NCBI RefSeq assembly: GCF_000224145.3
Contig: NC_020175.2
Span: forward strand, 4,220,363 to 4,284,362
Length of the DNA stretch: 64,000 bases
Direction of reading: 5' to 3'
DNA from: Ciona intestinalis
Taxonomy: Eukaryota; Chordata; Ascidiacea; Phlebobranchia; Cionidae
Shown: one piece after another, positions 9,689 to 23,900 of the stretch
Numbering within the stretch: position 1 is the stretch's first letter
How the letters are laid out: every line of letters starts with the position of its first letter
Position numbers and translations under genes: made by a program
Notes under the pieces: model-generated
What the model was told of the DNA's origin: nothing
The model's input: the letters and a program-made list of their open reading frames with translations, nothing else
Databases searched by the model: none

Positions 9689-12600
9689 CTACTTTTTGTC
9701 AGCAATTTGCTCCATTTCGACCAGAAGGTTTTCTAAGACGTTGAAAGTATTACCCGTAGTATCAGCGGTATAACACTCTTGCATGATTGACTTTGTTTTT
9801 TTAACCTATTTGAAGCATGCAAAATATAAAGTTGAACAACTCCGGTTTCAGTTAAATGTGTTATGTTAAATACATTAGCAAGCTGCATGTTGGAGTTACG
9901 GGCCAAATCTAATTTAATGGCATGTTTTCGACAAGGTCCTCACCCATATAGACAAGAACATAAAACGTATTGCACTGTTCAGTATTACCGTGTCAATACT
10001 TGGTAGCCATTTTTTCATCATTCCAGCAACGTCCATAGGAAAACCAATCGCTTTTCTCACATAACGTTCGTGGATGGGGCAAGACATCAACGTATACAAA
10101 GACCATGACATAGACCAGAATGCCAAGTTTAAATTTGCTAAAAATAGAAAGTTTACATTAAGCTACTAGATAAAACAGTCTGCATCTTATTCTTGGACCT
10201 AATATTTCTACCTGTTTGAATTGTAAGTCCTGCATGTATTTCATTGGATTTGTTAATGTTGTCAGTTGGTTTCTTCTCCGATTTATGAACAAGAGTAATT
10301 GCTACAACATTGGGAAATTTAGTTGCATCTGTGATATCTTTAGTCAACTGTTTGATTTCAGAACTTAAATCTTGAATGCTATAGGCAGCAACTACTACGT
10401 CGTACTTCGGAACATCTTTCTGGTACACCATACTAAGATCCTGTGCTTGGATAACTGTAACTGGGCTTTTGAGCAACCCTGTTTTTACACATTTTGAAAT
10501 AATCTTCTGGATTACTGTGAAGCTGTAGGAGTCTGCTAGCACGTCAATGGTTTTATCCAGAGATTGTAGAGCGGCAGCCAAACTAATCACACCTGGAAAA
10601 AACACAATGTCATGCAAAAAATTCGTTACGCATGAATGTTACTTACCTGGCAGACCATCTGTCTCATCAGGTTGCTCGTGGGTTTGATGCACCGGTGCTC
10701 CTGTTACTATGGCAACTTTGTTGGCATGAGAAAGAGCAAGAGCAGCTTTGATGAAATCTCCTTCCACGATAAGCTGATCAATTCCTCTCTTACCAAGATC
10801 ACACTGTACGATCTTATCCAACGCTTCCAATTTATCGACAGCATGCTTTGACAACGCGCTGTACATGCCAGGACTGTATTCTATAACTTCGCACAACTCT
10901 TTCGGGTCTTTTGCTTCCTTTATATTCTCTTGGAGAACGTCAGTTAGAAAGACAGATCCAGGTCCATGCGTAAAAGCCAACTCTAAACCTGCAGTAGATA
11001 TCGCTTCAAAAGCAGTCATACCACAAGCCCAAAACACTGGAATTTCATCAGCGTCGAAATCGGTAGTTTTACCGGCAAAACAATCCTTAAGATTAGGGAT
11101 CCCAATTGCACCTGTAAGGATAAATAGAGATTACTTGGTCCAACCATGATGTTCGGAAGTTACTAAGCATAGTAATATTGTTTTATATTTACTGATTAAG
11201 GTGTTTAGATACAAAATAAGAAGAGTCCAAAACTTCATTGATGTTAACGGAGGTTACTTACAACATCATTTATAATTATCATTCATAATTACCACTTTGA
11301 TTTTATACTGAAACATATCTGTTAATATAAATATGTAAGTACACTGTGACGTTCCAAGCAAATCAAGTTTAATTATACGTTTATATTCCAACCTACTTGG
11401 ATTTCCATAATGTATTGGTGCACCGTGTACATCTTTTAGTGGGGACGTGATCTGGTGTATCTGCGACAATTTATCCTTGTGCATAGCCCTCATGCTTACG
11501 ATGGTTTTACATTTGAAAGGACCGCTGGGGTAACATTCAATATTCGTCTTATACATTGAGACGCACTTCGCGCTTGGTGTAAGTAAGCTGTTTTCCAGCA
11601 TGATTTTGTTGAATGAGAAACTGCAGCCGATGTAGAACGTTACCATATCCGACCAGTCGTATTCTGAATTAGGTAATGTATAAATACAAGTTCTGTGATG
11701 CTTGGTAAAAGAGACTACTAGTTTACATTTATTCGTATTTATACAGCATATAAATCGCATGAAATTAAGTAACGGATTCGCATACACACGGTTAGTAAAG
11801 TTTCACCATAAGATACTGAAGTGATTGTCAATTCACTTCAGTATACTGTGATATTATAGTCACCTGTTACATTTCATACCTTTCAAATTTTCAACTATCT
11901 TTCTTTTCCCTTTAGAAATCACTTGGTAAGCGGGCACGTCAGTTGTGACTTTACTATGTTGGCTGAGATAACCAGCCGTAGTTTCGCCCACTTCGCTAAC
12001 GTATATAGAACAGGTAGAGAGCCTTCGTTCCCATGAGCAAACTTCTTAAAATCCGCAGCATAGGCGCTTGGCATCACGGCCAGATTGGCCTGCTTGTATC
12101 CTATTGTAAATACGTGAATGTATGAATGGGGATGGTAACGTCTTTTATTCTAAAGATGGACCAAATTATTATCCGGATACTAAACTCTAATCAGCAGATG
12201 TTTCGGACAGTAACTTGGTGGATAGTAGCGCCTTTGACTGTTATTTTCCAGTCCAGTGTTTTTTTTCCAGTGTTTTTTTCCAATAATAAAGTTAAAATTT
12301 GTGCATTGATAGAAATGCTCAAATGTGTTTTAAAGATAGGCTACCAACAAAGTTTTAAAAAAACCGAACAGCTTCTGAACAAATGCTTGAAACTAAATTC
12401 GGCCGTAGCCTACGCCGATGCATGGGATTTCCCATATGATAAAAATGTTACTGACCATGCCACTGAAAAAGTCTATGCAAAAGGTATGAGCTACTGCAAC
12501 AACGAAAGAGGCACCCTATGCTAACTGCATATCACTGATAACTCCACTAATTACGGCAATACAAGTTACTCTCATTTGCATTACAAAGTCGCACAACTAC

Positions 12601-13050
12601 ATGAACCTGCATATTACCTTTACCCTTCTTCAAACATAATAAACTTGTTTAACATAAACACTAAATACAACGACCACAATACAGTGGCAGAAAAAGAACT
12701 GCTGTGTGTTTCCTTTTTTCGAACGACGCGGCGTCTCGTACGCTTGCAGCCGCTCAAAACAGCAGACGCTTAACCAATGATTGCTCCAAGAAAGAATGTG
12801 TTGCAATACTGAGTAAGTAACTGAAAACGTTCGTATATAAACACAAAAAACTGATACAAACGGAAGGGAAAACATCCAGTAAACAGAGAGCTTTATTTAT
12901 TATGACGTTAAAACTATGCAGTTGTGAAATATATTACAATTTTACGCATAAAAACCTACCTTCAGCCCAAAACGCTGTTGTTTCATTTTTGTGCAATCCC
13001 TTTCTTAAAAGCTCTCTAATGGCAGCCGGTTTCATAGTCTGTAGGTTCAT
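9689..13050 (-). CDS. D-glutamate cyclase-like gene, minus copy, with frameshift and diverged C-terminal domain
   Basis: Seven exons: 13050..12960, 12100..11880, 11663..11397, 11111..10647, 10592..10212, 10137..9989 and 9805..9689. Exon 1 starts MNLQTMKPAAIRELLRKG and continues into GYKQANLAVMPSAYAADF, typical of the DUF1445 N-terminus of DGLUCY. Exon 2 changes frame near 12004: the sequence reads CTATATACG where CTATACG would keep the frame into VSEVGETTAGYLSQ. Without the two extra bases the exons total 563 codons, close to human DGLUCY (about 616 aa). Exon 4 keeps PVFWACGMT, AFTHGPGS and the QPDETDGLPG end. Exon 5 is 75 nt shorter than in the plus copy and lacks the GDGGNEIGMGN motif. Exon 6 keeps CPIHERYVRKAIGFP. 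It is either a decaying copy, a diverged non-cyclase paralog, or an intact gene with a sequencing error. Confidence 0.8.
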
Positions 13051-14780
13051 TGTGTATGTTCAAGGTTTATCACACAGTATTTACTGCTGCTGCGACACAA
13101 CTGTTTTCTGCAGAGGTTATATTTACTGTCCAAACGTTCTAGACTAGAGTTTATGCAACACAACTTTCAATCTATCACTTAAAAAAGTGGAGTCCACACT
13201 AATATGCAAGGTAGGGCTATTTGCTGCAATAAAACGAACACCATAAAATATACCCCAAGCAGAGTACTATATTTATTATTTACCACATATGTTATAACGT
13301 TAAATTACCACCAACTGTTATTTAGAATAAAGTCACTCTAACTGTTTTACAATTATGCTGAACTATAAAGTGGTCTATACCTACACTGTATTATCTGCAA
13401 CTAAATTGGTTTGTAATGTTTTAGTGATCACCTCAATGTTGTAATAGCCAAGCGCCAAAAGAAAACAACGACCGTCTACTATCTGTTAACACAAAACAAC
13501 AGCCTTTATACTCTAGTTTGTAAGTGGATATTAATAACATATGTGCGGATGCAGGTTTCATTAAAACAATGTTTGTTTGCATGAACGATTTCCCTGCGGC
13601 GGTCGACCGAGAAAGTATTTCTTCTGTTGCAAAATTTAAGTTGTTTAAATTGTTGCATTTTCGCGTTAAGGAATTATTATTTTTTTTACTTTGTTTTTGT
13701 ATTTGAGTCCATTAATTTTCTATGACAAACACATGCAGTAACTAATACTCATTTTCTGTTACATAGCTAAACATGCAGAAAACATATGTTTCCGGTCACC
13801 TTTGCCACCGTATAGGAGAATTGTCATTGCATTTTTCGTTGTGGATAATTTTATTCGTGTGTATTTTTTATTCATTGCAGGGAAGCAATGTTTTTTTACG
13901 TAAATGCAGGATAAAAAGTTTGACCCAGTTAACCTTTGAGTGCGATATTCTAACACCGCTAGGTGTCGCTAGAGTACAATAGCAATAAAAATGTGCATGG
14001 CAGATCGTTTTTTCGGCTATCCGATGCAGTAATCGTTGTTTAGAAATATCTATGTCATATTGGCATACTTACGTTTCGTACCAAAAAATGGCGTTTTTTC
14101 ATGTAGTCAGAGCATAGTTCATTTATTTCGTTTTCTCAATATAAACAATACAAAAAATACTTCTAAGGGGCCATACATTATTGATGTATTCACGTTTATG
14201 ACTTGAAGTGTGTATTGAGCGCATTAATCACGCGTTGAAGTTTATACTCTAGTTGCTTGCACCGCGCTTAACATTTTACGATCGTAAACGTAAATTTCAC
14301 AATAAACCTCAGAATATGTCATTAACGTAGTGAAACAATGCATTATTATATGAAGTCCCATTACTTCTGAAGTGCTAGCCACACATAGTAACTTGCGCTT
14401 GGTTGCTCCCGTATAGAAAAATTAGGCAACAAATGGGTGTTTTGTCTAGCAACAAGTTATAAACGACGTTGCCGCGCAGGCGCAAAGAGTTTTTAAGTAC
14501 CCGCCTTTAAAAAATATGAGTACAGATCCCCTGGGTGTAGCAGGGTCAGAAAACCGCCTTGTTAACCGGCTACGACTCATTTAACACGACATGCCTGCTT
14601 CAGAAATGAAGAATGGGCTTCCAGCAGCAATTTATAATTATGTAAAAGGCATAGCGTTTTACTATCTGTGAAATCGCGTAATAAAAGGTCTTTTTTTACA
14701 GCTATTATAAATAATATAGGATTTTACTGGTTTAACGTATAGCATATACTATGCTTGTAATGTGCTTTGAACAATTATAT

Positions 14781-14973
14781 TAGAGTGGAGAAAGATGGGA
14801 AACATTTGAGACATAATAATCAAATATCCTGATCGTGTTTCAAACAATTAACAACGGTCTATGAGATTCGTAACGATACGGTTTTGTTATTCTTTGAACG
14901 TTCTTTGATTACTACCAAATGGAACGATAAAATAGAATAAAGCGATGTCCCATCCTATTCCACTCTATTATAT
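14781..14973 (-). mobile_element. MITE copy (reverse orientation)
   Basis: It starts TATTAGAGTGGAGAAAGATG and ends CCATCCTATTCCACTCTATT, with a CTTTGAACGTTCTTTGATTAC interior. It is the only clear MITE in the 22.7-kb noncoding interval. Confidence 0.8.
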
Positions 14974-17900
14974 AATAACTTTTCGTAATATTGCCGGGGT
15001 AATGGTGCATTTAATTTTGGCGGAAACTCGCATGACACCAAGCAAACAGTTAGGTATATCGAGAAGGAGAACTGTATAATTTTGGCTTCCGTGCCAAACT
15101 ACCCGTAACACAGGTGGCTCAATATCACGCTTTTAACGTTCTTGTACAGTAGCACCTGAATTCAAATGGCGCGATTTCCGTACATTTTCAGTGGAACAGC
15201 AGGTGCTTGAGAGATATTGGCTAAGAGGAAACTGTGAACAAATTAACTTAACGCATTCTCGGTCATGGTCTTTGCTAAAAAGAATGGTCTATAACATGCC
15301 GCTGGAAATGACATTTAGAATTAGTTGGGGCTTTCTGAAGCTAGGTAACATTATACACACTTTATAAAGTTTTTTTTTCAATTTAGATGAAAACTATAGC
15401 ATTTATGGTGACTCACTATACCTGCGCCTTTAAAATTGGAGGTTGCTGATGGCCTGAAACGGAAACGCGGCGAATAGCTTTGAACGCAGAATGAGAATCG
15501 GCGTTAGAAATAAAACTACTTTGGGAGTTTTTTTTTTTTATTATTGATCAATTGAGAATTATTTACTGAAACGGGCAATGCTTTAAAATACCTCGTTGTA
15601 AAATCGACAACGCGTGTTTACGACGCGTGAAGCCGTGAGAAACGGGTTAGTTCTTACACGAAAACAAAGAGCCTATATCGATTGTTGCAATTAGTGTACG
15701 GACGATATCACCGCTAATCACCGCTTTGTTTCTGTTGTATGTTTTCCGAAAGTAAACATACAGCTTTCAAAGTAACGGGAAAATGTCGAAAGTTAGAGCT
15801 CGTTTTAAAATAAACAATTAGTACTGATTGCGATTTTCTATAGAAATATTATTTTTTAAAGGTTTTAACATCGTATGTAAAATCTTTTTTTAAACTTATT
15901 TTGTCCCCAGTACGCAAAACACGTTCTTGCTGCTCCTGCAGCAACCTATTGTTACGTCACAATCGTGCAGTTTAAAAGCGAGACAAGGAAAAAAGATGGC
16001 GAGGTCTTTTCAAAACGAATGGAACTTGAGATTTGTAGTAATTAGTAACACGCGTTAGTTATGGCTTCGTGTTCATTTTCTAGTTCATTAGTTGTTTATT
16101 TAATTCAGTTTAGTTATGTTTATGAAATAATGTTTTGTAAAGGTACCGGTACTAATTTTAGTTGTATATATACCAGAATGCCGATTTATATTGTAATGTA
16201 TATTTTGTTTTTATCAATCTAACTTTACAGTAATTTTAATGTTAATGTGTTTTGACAATTTAAAAAACTTTGCTGCATTAATAGTAGCAGAACATATGCA
16301 TTTATGAGCGGAAATAGTAGTTATGCGGAATGTTTTGAGCGCGGATAGTGACTGTTTTCTGTTTTAGGCCTAAGCTGTACATGTTTATTGCGAATACTTT
16401 GTACGCTTATAAAATCACTTTTAAAATTGGATTTGCAATTCGACACGCAACGTTAATGTGATTTCAAGCCTATGAGGGATCTGGTATGTTACTATGTTAC
16501 GCCTCGCCCCGCCATATGTGAATGATATGATAGCGCTGAAATATAATTCTGCAGCGAAACTCGCTCCACAGGAGCCTTGAACTTGACACTCAGCAAAAGT
16601 CTATACTGAACACTTTTAATAAAAACTGGCGTCCTACTATGACGACCAAAACCGCATCAAATTTAAGCTTGTGACATTTTGCCCGCGTTAAAATGAAAAT
16701 GTTACGCTTTGGGTAGAAAGCAATATTGTAAGCGGTGCTACTGCCAATGGCTTTTTCGTTTTAGCAATATGTTGTTATGATTTACCTTGTGTTATGTATA
16801 GTTTCAGTTGGCAACGGCAAGGTACTGAAATATTGTTCCGTTTCTTCAGTTGTGCCTTTTTTTGTTTTTTTAGGCTTTGTAGCAGAAAATCTTAAAATTA
16901 AATTTGCCAAGTTCAGGCGTGTTTGTAGCAGACTCGGTATATAAACAATATATACACAGAATGCACTGTTTATATATAGGGACGTCGGTTTATAGCAGTA
17001 ATGTAACGATACGATACTGAAGACAGCTTTCCAGCGTCTAATTAAACCTAAAATAAATGAACCAAGATCGTACACAAATTAGTAAGAACGTTAGAAAGTT
17101 ATTACAGAAAATTGCAACTTTGTTTTGGCCATTGGCCAACGTTGTGTGTTGTATTTGAAAATCGCGTTGCTCCTGTTCGGTCGGCAGTTTTTAAAACTTA
17201 AGGAGCCGTAATAAGTTATCGAATTACATGCTTGGTATCACGCCTTAGTATAATTCTTGGGAAGAAAAGCACAGTGGCGCAATTCCAATAGTCATTTATA
17301 AACAAATTTATATTAACAATTGTTATTTTGTTGTGTTTCAACATTTTAAATGATTTGTCTTTTGTTGAACAGCGAGCCATGGTATAGTACTGTTTTGTTA
17401 ATTCGGTTTCTTTTATTTTATATTTAATATAGTAGTATGAAAGCGTGGTGTGGTTTTGAAACGCTTAACGCTACGTGGCAAACCCGTCGATTTATTATGT
17501 TATATCACGAGTCATGTTTATTGTATATAACTGTCTTTGGAGTGTTAGTGGTTTTGGCTTTAACTATAGCCAGTTTTAAGACAAGTTAATTTATATTTAA
17601 ACCTTTAAAATAGATTTTAACAAGTAAAAGAGGAAACTAGCACGTAATTGTCTTACTGGAAAAAACGCCATATTGTAAACTCGCTTTAGAACCCCAGCAG
17701 TGCTTTTAACACTCATTCTGTTATCCGTGATCCTTCAGCGCCAAATCTGAGTGACGTCTTTGTCCTGGGATTGTGGAAAATTGTTTTGGAATGACGTTTT
17801 GTCCGTCACAAGTTCACGACTAATGTTTCTCTGGTCGCTCAGTCTATTACTCGCTTCTTGGGCCGTAGGGACAACGACAGCTGGGATATTTCCTTTTCTC

Positions 17901-20739
17901 TATACGTCAGAAGTTGGTTGGGCGCAATCACAAGTGACTTAACCAGAATTGTTGCGGTTTTTATCCTGTAGAATTAGTTGAGGTGTTTAGAAATAATGTT
18001 TGGCCTATTAGAGTAATACTGTAGGCTAGTAATCAGGCAAGAACAGGTATATGTCACAGAAAGTGTAATACCTCTGGTTTTATTTTTGGAATAGACTGTA
18101 TATCATAGGTCCATAATCAGTGAGTCATGTTAGTATATGACTTTTCTTATCGGTATTTTAAAGAATATCTGCCCATAGACCCAACTTTCAGTCCAATTAA
18201 ACAGCAAGGCAGTGAGTAGGTTAGCTATGTCGTTAGCTATCAGTAGCAGTATTGACGGGTTAAGGATCAGAAATGTGTATTTGGATTTAGACCTGTATTG
18301 GCAACATCATTCGACGCGCTGGCCTAGATTTTGATTTTGTTTTCATGCATCAGTCACCATTGAGGGACGAACTGTTGCACTGCTCAAGATAACGCTGCCG
18401 CAAATTTCTCGTAAATCTCAACCGGCTGATGGTTATGACAGTGCGGTATATACCTAAGTGGTGGGAACCACCGACCCTTTTACTCGGCTCAATGCGTTTT
18501 ATTGGCGCGATAGGGGCAGTAGGTCTTTTGTGTTATGATCTCGCTTCATGCAATTATAGGTCACGCTCTGTATAGCGCGCAACGCCAGGGTGTCATGCCC
18601 GGTAAGATAACTCACTTAGGCAGCTCAGAGTTGCAGCAGAAAGACAGTTCTGGTAAACAACTCATATAGTTTGTCTTGAAAAATGAGAATGGGTTTTTAG
18701 TTAGGAAATTGCCCATTTTATAGTTTATCAACAGTTGCGGTACGTAACGTCTACTTCAGAGCTGCGTACTAGTGTAACATTCTTGAGTGCTAGAGTGTAT
18801 CAAACGAAAGATTAAAAGTAACAAACACCACAGCGCATCACCAGCGTGAGAGAGAGGGCACTTCACAATCGCTAACGAGAAAGAGATACTCACAACTCAC
18901 TAATTGCGACATAGCAGAAAGAATTTACGTCGTAGTTTTGGATTATTTTCTGTGATTTGAAATTTAAAGTCTTAAAAATGTAGCTTATTTCTATTTATAT
19001 ACTCATATGAAACGTGATATATTAACTTTATGTATCATTCGATCGCTTGGTACGATTTAATCGTATTAAGAAAAACGCAATTAGCTTTCAATTAAAATTC
19101 CTTGTATATTTTATCCTTTCCGATCAGATCATTACAGCTTACGGCATTACAGCGAACGCCAAACGATTTTGTGGCATTTCGTCCGTTCCTCTGCCCCGAG
19201 AAATCCCATTGAAGGGCTATTGCAGTACAATTGTTCAAGAGCTTTCAGATTTTGTCGAGTAGTAACTAGGACTAAGTGGTTGGGAAGCATAGATACTTTA
19301 CTACAAGTGTTAAAACGCAGTAGCAAATTTATATTGTAACTTGAAAGGTTTTTATAGAACACGTTACGGCAGTTTACCTTCAAAACAGTCGGAACGGTTC
19401 GTTTTTGTTTTTACAGGTGTATTACATCTAGTGAATAGCTTGTAATGTCATTACGTATCCCGTTTCATAAGTCAGCGCTATATTGTTCCAAGCATAATGA
19501 TACGTGTTACTAAATTACTCTTCAATGTTTTTTGTTTGTACAATAATGTACGCGTATGTGCGTAGGCATTGACGAAGATGTATATTTGTTATATATAGGA
19601 CTTGAAGTACAGATTAGGTTCCCCGATAGATATTGCTTCAGACTGGTGTGACTGGTGTGATGCGGTTAGTCCATTGTATTTGTATATATTGTTTCAGTTT
19701 GTGACTTAAGATTTATAATTTTACATACAGAAGTTATAATAATTAAAAGATTAGTTAAATGACAGAAAATCTTCAACATCGTTTATAGCTGGACACAAAA
19801 CGTAACTGGTAAAAGGCTGAGATCTAAGTAATCGGAACCGCAGCAATTAGAACGAGATTTAAACTTAAACGAGTCGAAAACGTCAACCCTTTTACCCATT
19901 TTAAAGCAGTTGACGAATTGCAATCGTTATTAATTTATCCGCACACCTGTCTATAAGCTCTTCCCGTTGACGAGCTAACTTTAGCGATCTAATAAGCAAT
20001 TTTAAATCTCCTTTTAATCGACCCAGTCAACTCAACGTCTCGCCTGTATCTCTGATTCAACTCCTTTGTTCCAACGCCTTATCCAAGATCAGGGTTATCA
20101 ATTTCTCCTCCGGAAGCAATGATCCTCATTTTGCACGTGAGGAGGATTGAGATAACTTTTTCCAAGAGACAGGAAGTTGTATTAGCTCGTTTACTCTCCA
20201 ATTTCTGGCGTCGTCACTGTTTAATGGTTTGGTCTTGTCTTTGATATTGTATGTGATATGTCAGGTTTTTGGAAATAACTTGTGAAGAATATTAAGTTTG
20301 TGGTTATTTCCGCAACTTTACTATTAAACTATAGCTTGTTTTTAAGGCAGTGGGCCAACTCTGGCGTAAACCCTGGTTCAATGGCGTACGTGTCACATTG
20401 TAGGACTTCCTACCTGTATATTTTAAATTAAGATCTACGTTTATCTTGAGTTAAAATACATAGTTATAACACGGGTTTAAATACCAGGCTGGTGCTAACA
20501 CTTTAAAAATTCCATGTTTTTTAAGCCTGTACCCATAGCATGACGTTGGCAGCACATTCTTGCGCCGTTACGTTTATCGTTCAACATCTCATCAGCTTTA
20601 TTTCGGTTGCATTACGTGCTCTAGATCACTCCTTAAGTTCCCCTCAGCGCTTAAGGGTGCGGTGCATCAAAACAAGATAATACCAAGGTCAATGCGCCGA
20701 CATACGCACTTTGTTAAGTAACTCACCCACAAGGCCTCA

Positions 20740-20900
20740 ACTAATTCTTATGTAACCAAAACCCTATGTATAATATATTCTGTATACATTGTCAGCCACA
20801 AGTTACAAAAAATTAACCACAAAGTTACATGTATATCTTATAATCGGGCACGAAATTTATGAAACAGAACCCCCGTGTTTTATAACGAATATTGTTTTCC
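20740..20900 (+). repeat. SINE 3'-body fragment, diverged
   Basis: CAGCCACAAGTTAC, AATCGGGCACGAAATTTATG and AAACAGAACCCCCGTGTTTT recall the SINE 3' body. The copy is degenerate and headless. Confidence 0.5.
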
Positions 20901-23900
20901 GGCGATGATAAATACACATTTATTTAAAAAGAAGTTTTAACTGGATAAAATACTTCGGGAAAAAATAAAGTAATTATATCTTGGACCACGAATGTGATCC
21001 TCCTTTTTAGGTGATGTAAACACGTACATAGATTGTTTATTTTATTGGAAGCGATCAAATTCTAAGATTCAGTCTTTCACGGCGACGTGGCTTGCTTTGA
21101 AATAACCAGGAATCTATTCTAATATATTCGCGACACGTTTACATTCGTTTTATTACCACCGCAATTTTGTTTGTATTTCTATTGCTTATTTTACGGCTGT
21201 TACGCGTATAATCACTGCCCGCCGTTTGATCCCCTATTCCCCGCAATAACACATTCCGGCCCCGGTGTATAGTAGCGACGATCGTCAATGATTTGTTACG
21301 AAGTCCTATTTGCTCAGTTCTATGTTGCCGCCACCGATGATCGACCTATTGTCACTCGCCGTGCCGGAACGATGACCAATTAGTCGTTGCTGCTGGAACG
21401 ACTTCGTAAAATTTATCGCCGCTCGTAAATCTCCATGCGTCCTTCCCCACTCGCCTCTTCGAGCGAAGTAGGCGCTAGAATGCTAAGTGTAGCAGCGTGT
21501 ATGGTTTGTGTTCTGTTCTGGCTATCAGCCGCACTATCTACGCCCGACGTTTTCAATGGCAGCGTTCAGCGTGTGCGAGTTCGGTCTTTTGATGAATAAG
21601 CTTGTGGCAGTTAGCTAAATACCAAACCTCAGATATAGCAAGTTATGACCTGAGTACATGACAGGCGCGCAACCTGGCGGAAAGGAGTCTATAATGCAGT
21701 TTCCGTATCGTCTAGGTAATCCAGGGTTCACAACAATATGTCTTACTAATTGGTTCAAGTATTTTTAAACTCTCAGACCGCAAGCGGCTCCACCCGTCCA
21801 CGGCGCCTCAGTTTTCTAGGGTTCGCAGGTCAAGGGGTTTTGTTTGCTGGTTTAAGAGATTAGAGGTGCATCAGTGACCGGAAAAACAATTAATTTACTG
21901 AACGTATCTATTACTTTAAGGTTTTATTTTATTTAAAGTTATAAAAATATCAGCTCACAGATGTATACACCTATAGAATTTTGGGCTGACATTGCCAAAC
22001 TATTCGTTTCTAAACTGTCAGTGTGCAGGAAGCCGGTTAGCCTATTTGTCTTTCAAGGTCGCAATTGCGGCAACTTCTGTAAGCTGCCTTTTCCTTTTTC
22101 TGTCTACAATTTTTACCTATTTTGTGCATTTTAGGTTCGGTTTTGAAACTGCTTTTTTGGCCAAAAATTTAGGCATTTGCGGTTAAACTGCGGTCTAACA
22201 GGTGCTATAAAAGCCAAAGTCCAAGGATTTTGTTAATTTTCAAGTCGGCTCCACGGAAGAAGTTAGCAAGAGAGAAGCGTCCATGCGTTAGGCCAAGTAA
22301 GTTTACGTTGATATAAGTTACCGTGGCCATGATAAAACGTTGTTTCTTCGTACCTTGAGAATCGATTTATTGAGTACCTCGTTTTATAATCGGTATGGTG
22401 GTAAAGGATGACTGTAAAGTTGCCCTTTATTGACGTAAAGCCATTCGTTTTTCTTCCGTTTTTCGCCTTCAATATGCGGAAAAGTCTAGGTTAATCGTTA
22501 ATGGGATTTTACCCGGAGAGAACCTTAAATGTTTATACGAGAGAAGAGTATAATCCAATTTGTTGATGTGGTGAATTTAAATTTTAACTTAATGCAATTA
22601 TGGCAAATTCTCACACTCTAAAGTGCAGCAGGCTGCCAGATAAGTTTTGTCCCTAATCGTTTTTTTTAATGTAAATCTAAGTTTTTCCTGTTGTTTTTTT
22701 AATTTTTGTAACTTCCGAGCCATGTTATTAGTATTACATTGCGATCGAATCGTATCGGAAAAAGTGTAAGACCACTGACGTATCGGTGATGTAGTTTTGC
22801 CAGGAAGCGAAACTTCATCGATTGCCACCGGTCATGGGGGAGCGATGTAGTCAAATTGTAGCGGCGTTTACAGCGTTGCCGGTTACACAGTGACCTGTTT
22901 GTGCAGTCCAACAATAGAATTAACAGCGCGAAAAATCGAGCCAGCACAAAGCGCACCCGTTACTATGGAGGTTAATGTCGCCCCAAACGCCGCTCTTTTT
23001 TATCCACACCACGCTGTGGCCCTTTGTGTTTTGGTAAGCGGCGTTTAATTGCTTGATAATAAGTGTATCACGCGTGGAATTTTTATACCTTCGCTTGAGT
23101 TTACCGAAATTTTATTTTCTCACAGTCGTAGTAATGTTTACTTACCATCCACTACAAATGTTGATGTAACACGCTATCTGTCATAGCTTTCCACACGTTT
23201 GTTTCTATAGTTATACAAGTACCGGTTTCCCCTCCCCATAAACACTAATATATCATGTACGGATGGCGCCATAGCCTACCCGGTTTGTTTAACTTGGTTA
23301 TACGCTCAACTCGTTCTCACGTGCGTAATGTCATCATAAGCAGTGTCGTTACGTGGTAGCGTACAATACTACAATATACCCCATTGATTTTAACACAACA
23401 GTAATCGGTTCCCGCGTTATCGTCGCTGTATCTGCCTTTCTCCCCGTCGAAACACACCGCCCAACAATGTCCTAATATATACAAGCCGAATGACGCATCA
23501 GAACACCGTGTCAAAATTCACCACTTTCGAGTTTGCATAAGGAACGACATGGGGTTCCTTTTTACCGGACATAACCAGTTTAAACTAGCTGACCATGGGC
23601 GCGGCCTTTCACGCTCAGGTTGAAGCGAATTAAACCCAACGTACGTGGAAGACGCGGTCTTCTCTTTGTTCGATCGAGATTAATTGCTTTTTGGCAAACC
23701 GTTGGCGGCTTCATGCCATTTGACCCTATCGTATCGTCGTTTTTTATTCCAACCCATTCCTAATGTAGGTGTGTAAGGTGTGGAATGCTTTTTCGCTGTG
23801 TTGATATTTCTGGTGCGTGAACGGTTTTTTCTATTTCCCTTTTCGAAATTTAAAACGAAGTGAATGCGTAACGAAAAACAATCAGAATGACTCACGAACT

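Noticed and set aside
10636..11149. Plus-strand ORFs of 71 and 94 codons
   Set aside because: They are antisense shadows of exon 4 of the minus D-glutamate cyclase gene.
12126..12524. 132-codon ORF on the plus strand
   Set aside because: It lies in intron 1 of the minus D-glutamate cyclase gene, is low-complexity in places and resembles no family I know.
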